From positions 56,356,057 to 56,420,056 of the forward strand of contig CM054120.1 in NCBI GenBank assembly GCA_028673005.1: DNA of 64,000 nucleotides, given 5' to 3'. The notes under the pieces were generated by a model. That model saw nothing but the letters and a program-made list of their open reading frames with translations. It ran no database searches and had not been told where the DNA came from. Shown one piece after another: positions 20,823-32,605 of this stretch (position 1 is the stretch's first letter; each line of letters opens with the position of its first letter). The stretch comes from Tanypteryx hageni. Its lineage: Eukaryota > Arthropoda > Insecta > Odonata > Petaluridae. The translations under genes and the position numbers were made by a program.

Positions 20823-23800
20823 CCCTCCCTAAGGACTGCATAACTTTACAGAGGTGGGAGGGTTTGTGTACTCTTACGAACCAAAGAGCTATGCCGTCGG
20901 GAAATAATTCTCCTGATAGGACCATCCAAGCCGGAAAGGTCTGAGGGGAAGAGTCAGTCTAAGAAGCAGTCTTGGGGGTTTTACATCCCCCTGTGCAAGG
21001 GCAGCGTCTTGCACAGTACCTCTGTAAGTGGTGATCATGTGGATCTGAACAGCTACAGATGGGTAATCACTCTGTGAAACTGCGATGAGGAAAGCAAGGG
21101 GAAACTACCTCATTATATTTCCCATGATAGGCTGAAAAGCTGAAAAATACCTCTATGGATCTTTCTGGGGTAAAATATTCCGGAGGTAAAATAGTCCCCC
21201 AATCGAATCTCCGGGTGGGGACTACCCTAGGGGATGCACAGAGGAAATTTAACATTAATAGGAAAGCAAGTGGTGAGAAATTAAGAATAGGCACATGGAA
21301 TGTTATGACTATGAATTCAGGGGGTAAACTAGAGAACTTAAATAGGGAAATGAGAAGGAATAATGTAGGTATAGTAGGTCTTAGTGAAGTTCGGTGGGAA
21401 GGAGAAGGCGAGATAAATTCAGACGAATTTAAGATTATTAACTTGGGAGGGGAGAAAAAGGAAAGGGGAGTGGTGATTATAATGAGAAAAGAGATAGCTG
21501 AAAGAATTAGCAAGGTAGTGACAGTTAATGATAGATTAATAGCCATAAAACTTCAGATGGAGCCAGTGGAAATGCTTATAATTCAAGTGTATATGCCAAC
21601 AACTAATGCTGGCGACGACGAAGCAGATGAAATCTATGAACAGATTATAGAGATATTAGAGGAGGAGGGAAAAGGAAGGATCACCACCATAGTAATGGGA
21701 GATTGGAAAAGTGTAGTTGGAGAGGAACAGGAAGATAACATAGTGGGATAATATGGACTAGGGAAGAGAAATGAAAGAGGGGATAATCTTGTGGAATTAT
21801 GCCATAGAAATAGATTAATTTTAACTAATACATGGTTTAAGCATCACCAGCGGAGGCTTTACACATGGAGAAGCCCAGGAGACCAGAGACGATACCAGAT
21901 AGATTACATACTAGTCAATGAAAGATTTAGAAATAGCATTAAAAATGTGAAAACACTACCAGGGGCAGATATCGATTCTGACCACAACCTTTTGGTGGCA
22001 AATATACAATGTAGACTGAAGAGCGTTAGGAGAAACATAAGAGTTAACAAGAAATGGAACTTAGAGGAACTCCTTAAAAACAAGGAGGCTATTATGACTG
22101 AGCTGGAGGAAAGGTTGGGGGAGAGAGATGAAGAAAATAGGAAGAATGTAGATGAGGAGTGGAGATACATCCATAGCAACATTAAAGATGTAATGGAAAA
22201 GAAGGTAGGAAAGATAACGGGTGAAAGAAACAAAAAACCCCGGATCACAGCAGCCATGCTGCAAAAAATGGAAGAGCGGAGAAAGTGGAAGAACATAAAC
22301 ACTGAAGAAGGCCAAAGAAAGTACAAGGAGTTAAATAATGCTTTAAGAAGGGAAACAGATAAAGCCAGAGAACAGTGGATAAATGAGAAATGCGAGGAGA
22401 TTGTCGAATGTGAAAGAATTTGTAGAATAGACCTCATGTATAGCAAAGCAAGGGAACTATTCAAGAAAAAGGCAAGAAAGATAGGACGTGAAGGAATCAT
22501 GAACAAAAGTGGTAAAATAGTATCGGAGCCAGACAATGTAAAGAATGTCTGGAAAGAATACATTGAGGTTCTGTATGACAAAGAAGGAACGCCAAGAAAT
22601 ATTGAATTAAATGAAGAAGAGGATGTGGAAGAAGATCAGCTAGGACCAAGTATTCTCGAGTCTGAAGTTAAAAGAGCAATTGATGACATGAAAAGAAGAA
22701 AGGCTGTTGGGAGTGATGATATACCCGTGGACGTTCTTAATGTTTTGGGGTCTAAAGCAGTTAAGCAACTCACAAAATTTTTTAACCAAGTATATGATAC
22801 TGGCGTATGGCCTGAAGATTTTTTAGATGTTGTGATGGTACCACTGGAGAAAAAGAACAATGCAAAATGTTGTAAGGATTACAGAACTATTAGTTTAATT
22901 TCTCATACAGCTAAAGTTCTAACCAGAATGATAACCAAAAGAATTGAATGTAAAATAGAAAAGTAGCTGCAAGATAATCAGTTTGGTTTTAGAAGAGGAA
23001 GGGGGACTAGAGATGCTATAGGATGTATGAGGATCATGATAGAAAGAGCACTAGAAGTCAATAAAGATATGTATTTTTTTTTTGTAGATTGGGAAAAAGC
23101 TTTTGACCAAGTGAAATGGGATAAGATGCTGGGTATTTTAAACAAAATAGGAATAGATTGGAAAGATAAAAGACTGCTTAAAAACCTTTACTTTGATCAA
23201 AAGATTAGAGTCAGGGTTGAAGAAGAGGAAACAGAAAGTACTTCAATAGGGAGGGGAGTGAGGCAGGGTTGTCCTATTTCACCAGCGATATTTAATATTT
23301 ATGCAGAAACAATAACAGAAGAAGCGTTGATGGAAGAGAAAGGATTTAAGATAGGAGGTGAAAGTATTACCACCATTAAATACGCAGATGATCAGGGCTT
23401 AATAGCAGAAGGCGAGAAAGAGCTTCAAAGGATGACAGACAGACTAGTTGAGGTTGGCCAACAATATGGAATGAAGATCAATACAGAAAAAACGAAAGTC
23501 ATGGTGGTTTCAAAGGAACATAAAGAATTAAATATAATGGGAAATGGCCAAAAATTGGAACAAGTTAGTAGTTTCAAATATCTCGGCAGTATTTTAGCAC
23601 AGGATGGAAGTAGTACACAGGACATCAGAAGTAGGATTGAAATGGCAAAAGCAGCATTTAACGAGAAGAAGGAGCTTCTCACAAGCAAGAAAATAAATTT
23701 AGAAACAAGGAAGAAATTAGCAAAATGCTACATATGGAGCATAGCTCTTTATGGTGCAGAGACGTGGACGATAAGGAGAAAGGAGGAAAAATATTTAGAA

Positions 23801-24157
23801 AGTTTTGAGATGTGGGTATGGAGAAGAATGATGAAAGTGAAATGAACAGAGAGGAAGAGAAACGAAGAAGTATTAGAAATGGTGGGAGAAGATAGGATGC
23901 TAATAAAAACAATCAGGAAAAGAAAAGCAAATTGGATAGGGCACATATTGAGAAGACAGTGTTTACAAAGGACGATCTTAGAAGGAAAAATTAGTGGAAA
24001 AAGAGGAAGAGGGAGAAAAAGAATAGGAATATTAGATAATATAAAGCAGGGATATACTACTTACAGAGGTATAAAAGAGGCTTCTAGGGAGAGAGAGAAA
24101 TGGAGGCAGCGATTCAGTTAAAACCTGTCTTCGGACAGAAGCATGATGATGATGATG
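20823..24157 (+). mobile_element. RTE-clade LINE (BovB-like), near full length
   Basis: It is flanked by the 10-bp duplication AGATAACCGC (20813-20822 and 24158-24167). It has a 330-bp 5' leader, a single long frame for endonuclease plus RT, a 3' UTR of only about 30 bp, and a (GAT)n tail just before the duplication. A short 3' UTR and a trinucleotide tail are typical of RTE elements. Given the exact duplication and one uninterrupted frame apart from three stops, this is one of the youngest insertions in the window. Confidence 0.9.
21155..24121 (+). pseudogene. RTE endonuclease/reverse transcriptase with three in-frame stops
   Basis: A 988-codon frame interrupted by TAA (21749-21751), TAG (22964-22966) and TGA (23843-23845), with no frameshift. 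Apurinic-type endonuclease: LRIGTWNVMTM (from residue 43), GLSEVRW (catalytic Glu 78), and MGDWKSVVG (181-189), where GDFN is expected, so Lys replaces the catalytic Asn. RRYQIDYILVN and DSDHNLLV follow. RT: VGSDDIPVDVL, FVDWEKAFDQVKW, GVRQGCPISPAIFN, and KYADDQG with YADD at 23381-23392. The C-terminus is RRKANWIGH-like (KRKANWIGHILRR), typical of RTE/BovB proteins. The first Met is chosen because it leads straight into the endonuclease; upstream frames are short. Confidence 0.92.
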
Positions 24158-24896
24158 AGATAACCGCAATATATATTAGGAATTATTGTTAGTTTTGCTT
24201 AACGTATCTTAGGTTCGACTCCAGAGACCCCGGAATATCTCCCATAATTTAGCATGGGAAAACGAAATCAGTGTGTACACGAATGTAATAAGTTTAGGAA
24301 GCTGAAATTTTGCAAGATTGTAGAACTTTTCTCATAACTAACTATAAAAATCTAAACTGTTAAAATTGGTAATTTTTAGAGGTTGTTTTAACCCCATTTT
24401 TACATAAAAGTTTTATAATTTTTTAGGTAATACGGGATGAGCTAGGAAGCTGCAATTTTAAAATTATTTGCAGAATTGTGCATTTACAGAAACAAACATT
24501 TCAATCTTTCCATATATTTATTGCGGCAACCATTAAAAATGTTTAAATTTGAATCAATTAGAAAAATATTATTTTACTTCTAGAAGTGCTACGACATAAA
24601 AATTTAGCTGAAATATGTGGCATTAGAACCCTATAATGGAGAAAGTGTAAAATGTTTAAAATTGCATAATTTGGGGATTGTTTTAAACTATTATTTTTTC
24701 ATGTGGGAAAAACGAAAATCGCTGCTGAGTTGAAATCTTTAGAATTAATAGAATATTTGTAATGATGAAATATCTGTCTGAAAAATTAATGTTTTTTGAA
24801 GGTAAGATGAAATGCTTGCAGTATGCAAGGACCTTCTACTAGTATGTTATATCCTCCTCCTCCTCTGTAAGTAACGTCTATATATAATGATATATA

Positions 24897-25621
24897 GGAG
24901 GATACTAATATTTAGGCACTTCCAGACGAGCTGGAGATTCGATTTTTTTTTCTTAGGTAGGATTTTGTAAAAAACCGACTAGAAAAACGGAAATCATGAA
25001 AAAGTGCAACATTGCGGCCGCTAAAAATTCGCAATTGTTTAAGCAAATTTTGAAGCTTTATGAATTTTCCCATGTGCTACAGAGTTGAAATTTTTTTAAT
25101 AGGTAGAATTACTAGAATAACGAAATTTGGATTATACAAATTTCGATATTTTAATATGTTAGGCAGTTAAAAATTCTTAAATTTCATAAAAATGGATAAA
25201 TCTTTAGGTACTACGGGATGAGCTAGGAAGATGAAATTTTCAAATTTTTTACAGAGTAGGGAACTTGCACAAACGAACATTTCAATTTTACCATATATGA
25301 ACTGCGGCGGTCGTTAAAAATTATTTAGTTTTAAACAATTAGAAAAATTTCATTTTACTTTAATAAGTGCTACAACTTTAAAATTTGGCTAAAACGTGTA
25401 GCGTTAGTACCCCATAATGGAGAAAGTGTAAAATTTTTAAAATTATAACATTTGGGGATTGTTTTTAACAGTTATTTTTACTTGGGAAAAACGAAAATCG
25501 CTGCGGAGGTGAAATCTTTAGAATTAAAAGAATATTTGCAATGATGAAATGTCTGTCTGAAAAATGAATGTTTATACAAGGTGAGATGAAATGCTTGCAG
25601 TATGCAAGCACCAACTACAAG
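24897..25621 (+). mobile_element. Helitron-like unit H10 (family A)
   Basis: Full-length. Starts GGAGGATACTAATATTTAGG and ends with a perfect hairpin, but with CAAG in place of CTAG. The following linker is reversed. Confidence 0.7.
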
Positions 25622-25686
25622 TGATTATATATCGACGACTCTTACAGAGGAGGATATAACATATATATAATATACGTATAACATAT

Positions 25687-26401
25687 AGGAGGATACTAAT
25701 GTTTAGGCACTTCCAGTTGAGCTGGAGATTCGAAATTTTTTTCATAGGTAGTATATTGTGCAAAACCGCCGTCCAAAAAATAAAAGAAAACCTTGAAAAA
25801 GGGCAACAATGCGGCCGTTAAAAATTCGCAATCGTTTAAATAAATTTTCAAGGTTTATGTATTTACGAATTAGCTACGGTGCTGAAATTTTTTTTAGAAG
25901 TAGAAATAGTAAAAAATCGAAATGGGAATTATACAAATTTTGATACTTTAATTTGTTTGGCAGATAAAAATTCTTAAATTTTAAACAAATAGATAACAGT
26001 TTAGACATTACAGGATAAGCTATGGAGCTGAAATTTTCAAGTTATGTACAAGTAGTAAACTAGCACAAAAAAAAACTTTCAATTTTCCCATACATGAATT
26101 TCGGCGGCCGTTAAAAATTATTTAAATTTAAAAAATTAGAAAATATTATTATACTTCTAGAAGTGCTACAACTTAATAATTTGTGTAGCATTAGTACCCC
26201 ATGATGAAGAAAGTGTAAAATTGCAACATTTGGGGATTGTTTTAAACTATTTTTTTTACATGAGGGAAATACGAAAATCGCTGCGGAGGTAAAATATTTA
26301 GAATTAAAAGCATATTTGTAATGATGAAATGTCTGTCTGAAAAATGAATGTTTTTTCAAGGTGATATGAAATGCTTGCAGTATGCAAGGACCAACTACTA
26401 G
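25687..26401 (+). mobile_element. Helitron-like unit H11 (family A)
   Basis: Full-length, about 715 bp: AGGAGGATACTAATGTTTAGG to hairpin GCTTGCAGTATGCAAGG and CTAG (26398-26401). Confidence 0.7.
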
Positions 26402-26456
26402 TATGTTATATTCTCCTCCTCCTCCTCTGTAAGGAACGTCATTATAGAATAATAAC

Positions 26457-27360
26457 AGGACGATACTAATGTACAGCCCAAACTACAAGAGCTAGAGAGC
26501 TGAACGTTTTAGTTTTTGTAGATATTATAGAGAAACTCTCAGATAAAATGAGACTTCCTACCTAAGTTACATGAGTTCGACTCCAGAAATTCCGAAATTT
26601 GCTTTTTTCCCATAAGAAAAGCATTGCGCCGTTTTCGTAAATTAATTATGGGCACTTGACGGTAAGCTAGAAAGATGAAATTTTCAGTGTTGCTAGATGG
26701 CCACAATATCTATTAGGAATTTGTGTCACTCTTTCTTACAGTGTCTTGGGTTTTACTCCAGTGACCCCGGAATATCTCCCATAAATTAGCATGGAAAAAC
26801 GCAATCCAGTGTGTAGACCAATCTAAAAATTTTAGGACGCTGAAAATTTTCAAGATTATAGAACATTTCTCATAACCAACTCTAATAATCGAAAATTTTA
26901 AAATTGTATATTTTAGGGGTTGTTTTAACCCCATTTGAACATTAAAGTTAAATAATTTTTTAGGTACTACGGGATGAGCGAGGATGCTGCAATTTTCAAA
27001 TTATTTACAGAACAGTGCATTTGCACAAATAAACATTTCAATCTATCTTTTTATGTATTTCGGCAACCTTTAAAAATGTTTAAATTTTAAACAATTAGAA
27101 AAATATTATTTTACTTCTAGAAATGCTACAACTTTAAAATTTGGCTAAAATTTGTAGCATTAGTACTTCATAATGAAGATAGTGAAAATTTTTTAAAATT
27201 GCTACATTTGGGGATTGTTTTAAACTATTATTTTTACATGAGGGAAAAACGAAAATCTTTAGAATTAAAAGAATATGGTCATGATGAAATGTCTGTCTTA
27301 AAATGAATATTTTTTCAAGGTGAGATTTAATGTTTGCAGTATGCAAGCACCTTTTACTAG
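26457..27360 (+). mobile_element. Helitron-like unit H12 (family B)
   Basis: The most complete family B unit, about 900 bp. Starts AGGACGATACTAATGTACAGC and includes TTCGACTCCAGAAATTCC and CTCCAGTGACCCCGGAATA. Ends with a hairpin (one mismatch) and CTAG (27357-27360). Confidence 0.7.
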
Positions 27361-27410
27361 TATGTTATATCCTCCTCCTCCTCTGTAAGGTACGTCTATA
27401 TATAATGATA

Positions 27411-28057
27411 GGAGAAAACTAATGTTAAGGCACTACCAGATGAGCAGGAAATTCGAAATTTTTTTCATAGGTGGGATTTTGTGCAAAACCGACTAGAAAA
27501 AACGAAAATCTAGAAAAACTGCAACAATGCGGCTGTTAAAATTCTCAATCGTTTAAACAAATTTTCAAGTTTTATGTATTTCCGCATCTGCTACGGAGTT
27601 GATATCATTTTTATGAGTTGAATTCCTAAACAAACGAATTACAGATTATATTTATTTTGACATTTTAATTTATTTGGCTGTTAAAAATTCTTAAATTAAA
27701 AAAAATGGATAAATCCTTAGGTACTACGGGATGAGCTAGGAAGCTTAAATTTTCAAATTATTTACAGAGTATTGAATTTGCACAAAAAACATTTTAATTT
27801 TACCATTTATGAATTGCGGCGGCCGTGTAGTGTAGTGTAGTGTACCCCATAATGGAAAAAGTATAAAATTTTTAAAATTTCAACATTTGGGGATTGTTTT
27901 AATCTATTATTTTTACATGTGGGAAAAACGAAAATCACTGCGGAGTAAAATCGTTAGAATTAAAAGAATATTTGTACTGATGAAATGTCTGTCTGAAAAA
28001 TTAATGTTTTTTCAAGGTCAGATGAAATGCTTGCAGTATGCAAGCACCAACTACTAG
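27411..28057 (+). mobile_element. Helitron-like unit H13 (family A)
   Basis: About 650 bp. The expected middle stretch is replaced by a short (TGTAG)n run at 27826-27842. Ends with a perfect hairpin and CTAG (28054-28057). Confidence 0.7.
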
Positions 28058-28113
28058 TATGTTATATCCTCCTCAGTGAGAGTCGTCGACATATAATGAT
28101 ATATAACATATAG

Positions 28114-28524
28114 TAGGATACTAATGTCCAGCCCAAACTGCAAGAGTTAGAGAGCTGAATGTTTAAGTTTTTGTAGATAGGATGGAGAAACCTTCAGATA
28201 AAATGAGACTTCTTACCTAAGTGACATGAGTTTGACTCCAGAAATTCCGAAAGTTTAAATTTTAAACAATTAGAAAAATATTATTTTACGTTTAGAAGTG
28301 CTACAACTTTAAAATTTGGTTGAAATGTGTAGCAGTACCTTTTAATGAAGAAAGTGTAAAATATTTTATATCGCAATATCTGGGGATTGTTTTAAACTAT
28401 TATTTTTACATGTGGGAAAAACTGAATTAAAAGAATATTTGTTATGGTAAAATGTCTGTCTGAAAAATAAATGTTTTTTCAAGGTGAGATGTAATGTTTG
28501 CAGTATGCAAGCACCAACTACTAG
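28114..28524 (+). mobile_element. Helitron-like unit H14 (family B, deleted)
   Basis: The family B 5' end is joined near 28253 to the common 3' part. Ends with hairpin TTGCAGTATGCAAG and CTAG (28521-28524). The linker after it is reversed. Confidence 0.65.
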
Positions 28525-28570
28525 TATCATTATATATAGACGTTCCTTACAGAGGAGGAGGATATAACAT

Positions 28571-28889
28571 ACTAGTAGTAGTAGTATTTTAAATTTTAAA
28601 TAATTAGAAAAATATTATTGTACTACTAGAAATGCTACAACTTTAAAATTTTGCTCAAATGTGTAGCTTTAGTACCACATAATGGAGAAAGTGTAAAAGT
28701 TTTAAAATTGCATCATTTAGGGATTCTTTTAAACTGTTATTTTTAAATGTGGGAAAAACGAAAATCGCCGCGGAGGTGAAATCTTTAGAATTAATAGAAT
28801 ATTTGTAATGATGAAATATCTGTCTGAAAAATTAATGTTTCTTTCAAGGTGAGATGAAATGCTTGCAGTATGCAAGCACCTTCTACTAG
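28571..28889 (+). mobile_element. Helitron-like unit H15 (3' part only)
   Basis: Begins with an inverted end (ACTAGTAGTAGTAG), then joins the common 3' part of a forward unit. Ends with a perfect hairpin and CTAG (28886-28889). It appears to be a fusion of an inverted end and a forward copy. Confidence 0.6.
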
Positions 28890-28940
28890 TATGTTATATC
28901 TTCTGTAAGAGTCGTCGATATATAATGATAACATATATGT

Positions 28941-29205
28941 AGGAGGATACTAATATTTAGGCATTTTCAGATGAGCTGGAGATTCGAAATTTTTTTCTTT
29001 GTTAGGGTTTTATGCAAAATCGACTAGAAAAAACGAAAATCTTGAAGAATTGCAACAATACGTCCGCTAAAAATTCGCAATTGTTTAAAAAAAATTTCAA
29101 GGTTTATGTATTTTCGAATGTGCTACGGAGTTGAATTTTTTTTTTATAATTAGAATTCTTAAAAAAACGGAATAGGGACTATACAAATTTCGATTTTTTA
29201 ATTTG
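28941..29205 (+). mobile_element. Helitron-like unit H16 (5' part only, family A)
   Basis: Starts AGGAGGATACTAATATTTAGG and stops abruptly at about 29205, where the next repeat (TATATGGTCAATTGCCACAT) begins. Confidence 0.6.
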
Positions 29206-30480
29206 TCTATATGGTCAATTGCCACATAACTACAGAATTCAGTTAAATTTAAAGACATCATAAAGTGTATCCAGAAATCTATGCATGTCAGCATGGCACA
29301 AATTTCTTATTGTTTAATTTAATCTAGGCATGCCATGTAACATGTTTGTTGGTAACGATTGCCACTGTTACGGTACTCTAGCCTAAATTTGGCTTGAATA
29401 TTTGTCATTCTCGTTTAAAACTTACCAATTTTATTCATATTAAGTAATATTTTGCTGGAATTAAGTAACAGTTTGACATTGATTTTATGTTATGTTAATT
29501 AATCCTCCATTGTATACAGACGTTCATAACTAAATTAAGTTTTGTAAGCTTGTCTAGATATGCAAGGCTGAGGAGTGCCTAATGGAGATTGTATTTTTTT
29601 TTTTAAATTCGAGGTTATTATTTTTCTATACTGATGATTGTCACATTGATCGATAAGGATTATGATAATTATGAATTTTTCATTTTTGTCCGAGAATTGG
29701 CTACATCCTTCTCCCAATGAATGTCGTCATTGCCATAATAGTCTAAATTCTGTTACATTTCAATGTATCAAAAATGGTATCTATGCATGTCAGCAACGCA
29801 CAAATTTTTTATTATTTAATTTAACCTATTTGTGTAAATTTTTATGTTTGTTGGTAAAAATGAACAATATTACAATACTCTAGCTCCTCTTGCACTCGAA
29901 TATATTTAAATATTTTTCTATATATGTATTATATATACAGTGTAATCTACAGGGTGATTTTTATATTATTTATTTATTTTACGAATTTTCTTAGGCTCTA
30001 CTTGAACAATGAGGCATGTATAATTTGCTTACCAGCTGTGCAAATATATAGCCTTGTACTTTCATAACTGTTAATTCATGACTGATTTGGAACCCCTGTT
30101 TTGTAGTCGTTTATGTCTAATTGTTGTTTTCAACTTTTAACATAGAAATTATGGCAAATAATATAATCTTTTTTAATTAACCTGTCACTGTAAGTGAATA
30201 TTGTGCTATTTTAATTTTGAAAATTCATGATCATTCCTGACTGTTAATTTGAGCTTCAAACTTGGTGTGAGATGTCCTTCGAGGTGGTGCGTCGGTAAAC
30301 TCGAGAGTGAGACTTTAGTTTGGAAACTATACACTGACTCAACTCATCATTCTTTAAAATTTTCTAAAAAATTCGAAATATTTTTACCAATAATTTCTAA
30401 TTTACGTTGTGACCGATTTGTAAAACCTTCATAAGATGTTTATCTCCACTCATTGATTGCGATAAATAAATATATTTCCA
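29206..30480 (+). repeat. Copy 1 of an AT-rich repeat, probably 3' end of a Gypsy element
   Basis: It begins ATATGGTCAATTGCCACATA and matches 39722-40870 along about 1.2 kb. Parts also match 41880-42930 and, more weakly, the sequence 3' of the Gypsy integrase at 61010-61390 (for example ACTTGAACAATGAGGCA). I read it as untranslated 3' sequence running into an LTR. No protein frame. Confidence 0.5.
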
Positions 30481-32605
30481 GCAAATAGTTCGTGCCCATT
30501 GATTTTTCATGACTATTATCGTTTTCTCCACAAGTTTAATTTAACACTTATTTTCCAATTTTCAATTTTCAATAGTTACCACTTCTGGAAATTTCGATGT
30601 CTTAGTTTCCTCTCCAAAAGACGGGGATCACAATGTTCGTGTCACATATTTTGTCAGCTACTGTACCTACATCATAGTTATTTTTGTCCTCTGTTTTTAA
30701 TCTATGTAGTGATTTTTCACACATTATACAATTTTCTTTTCTTTTGCTGTAAGACCAACGTGTGTTCATTGTTAAAGGTTCTCTTTATGTTGACATGCCT
30801 GAATGTGACTAGAGCGGTGAGAGCGTCACTTCATTACATTGTGTGCCTCTTTTGAAATTAATATTCTTTCAAAGCCTTGATTAAGGTGTCCAATAATAAT
30901 TCTGCCAGACTTTGGAAATGACCTGCTCCCAAGATAGATTCCGTGAAATAGCATTAAACCAGAAATCCCTCAGCGTAACCGGGATTTTAGTAAGTTCGCG
31001 AACATAACGTTATTCAGACAAAAAGGCGAAGGTGGGTTCGGCTGAAAGCTCTACAATGGGAGGAAGCTTAGACAAGAGAACATTGACCACTTGAGTAAAA
31101 TCAAACGGCGAAGGAAAGGAAATCACGGGTGGATTTTCATTTGACCTATCAGTACCTATCAGTACCTATCAGTAAGACACTGATATCTAAATAATTATCG
31201 TCTTGTATATAATTTGTACTAAGCTTTTCGGAACATTTCGCTTTTCAAATTTCCTCACAATAAGATGGAAAATTTTGTTGTTCATTATAATATATCCAAT
31301 AGCTTCTACAACTATATCATAATCAATTTTGTGCGCTGTGGTCGAATAAATGCCGAGTTTCTCTTAATGTGGACCTACCTAAAAGTGACTAGATTGGTGA
31401 GAGCGTCACTTAATTATATTGTTTGCCGCTTTGCAAATTATTAATCTTTCAAAGTCGTGATTTAGGGATCCAATAATAATTCGAACTGGAAAGTTTACAT
31501 CTTCATTATTTCCTCAACTATTTCGTGGTCCGACTTCAAAAATTCTTGTAGTTTATTTGCAGGACTGAATATTTACCATAATGTGATTTTTATCCACAAT
31601 GCTTTATAAATATTATCAATATATCCAAGAGTATATTTCTGTGATATTGGTATTTAGCAATAGTATCCAGTTCAATATGCTTGATAGTATATATTGAACT
31701 CACCACATGATCTGACTGAATGTTATAACACATTAAAACTCCGTTTTATTTCATTCACGTTCTCAAATTTAAATGAAAATTTTGCATTGCGTCGTTTTCA
31801 ATAAACAAGCTTCATTTGACTTATACTTTTCATCATTATTATCCATGTTCCGGACTCAATTTAATATTCGTCAATTTTTTTCTTACCGTTCTCGGAGTAC
31901 AGTCTCTTATCATATGAATTATATATATTTTGGATATTCTGTAAACACCTGTGGTGTATATGAGTTTATATCTTAAAGCAAATTACCGAATTTTTTATAT
32001 AATACACTATTTTGAAAGATGGTATTTTAATATGTTTTCCTCACTTGCTTCCTCTATTTTGCACAAGTCTTTAGAATATCATTTTCTATCCCCACCTCAA
32101 TTCCAGCTGTATCGGCAACCGTATCATAATTGATGAAGTTCTGATTTATCATGGTAAATTGCGTTTTTACAAAAACTTTGCAATATCTTTCCCGGATTTT
32201 CTTATTCAATCTGAAACGAAAACGTAGTATTGGACCGTTATCATTACACCAGCGTCAGTTTATGGATTGTATGCGCCATGACGCATAATGTGCTTGAGTT
32301 ATTGTATTTCTCGTCAACATAGCTTCTTGTCAGTCATGGGCTACAGACAGTAGGCATACGTATGTAGCAAATATTTCGGAACCATATGATAAACACCAGC
32401 GGCATAGTTGTCTTTATGTCTATCAGTAAATTATTGAGCTATCCATATGGCCTTCTTCTATAAAATACGGTATTCTAAGAGGTTATGAATCATCATACAT
32501 CATCATTGATTTCTCTTCTGATTGGATGACTAGCAAGCCTATAGCTAGATACGGTTCATACCCTCTATGCCGCAGATGATTCTTCTTATCATTCATTTTT
32601 ATTTA
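30481..32605. repeat. Degenerate multi-kb repeat R3, block 1
   Basis: AT-rich sequence with phrases shared with the blocks at 36.6-39.3, 42.95-43.25 and 53.05-54.65 kb. Examples: GACCAACGTGTGTTCATTG (30752), GTGACTAGAGCGGTGAGAGCG (30807 and, diverged, 31386), GAACTCACCACATG (31696). A perfect short tandem of CCTATCAGTA, three units, lies at about 31146-31174. No coding content found. Confidence 0.6.

Larger units (their letters stand above)
20574..24842 (+). mobile_element. Helitron-like unit H9 (family B), split by an RTE LINE
   Basis: The left part is 20574-20822 and the right part 24158-24842. Between them lies an RTE LINE flanked by AGATAACCGC. Joined by eye, the parts give the family B order seen in H12. 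The right part ends with GCTTGCAGTATGCAAGG and CTAG (24839-24842). Family B contains two polymerase-III box-B-like motifs (GAGTTCGACTCC near 20690 and GGTTCGACTCC near 24211). Confidence 0.7.

Noticed and set aside
21904..22860. A 225-codon minus-strand frame and smaller ones
   Set aside because: Antisense to the RTE protein; no domain, and composition mirrors the Lys/Glu-rich coding strand.
15628..29205. CRISPR-like array
   Set aside because: The repeats are 0.4-0.9 kb units with TE-type ends, diverged and in both orientations, in DNA of eukaryotic character; there are no short regular repeats with unique spacers.
30499..30855. 118-codon frame as a small gene
   Set aside because: Phe/Cys/Leu-rich, lies in repeat R3, and related R3 blocks do not keep the frame.
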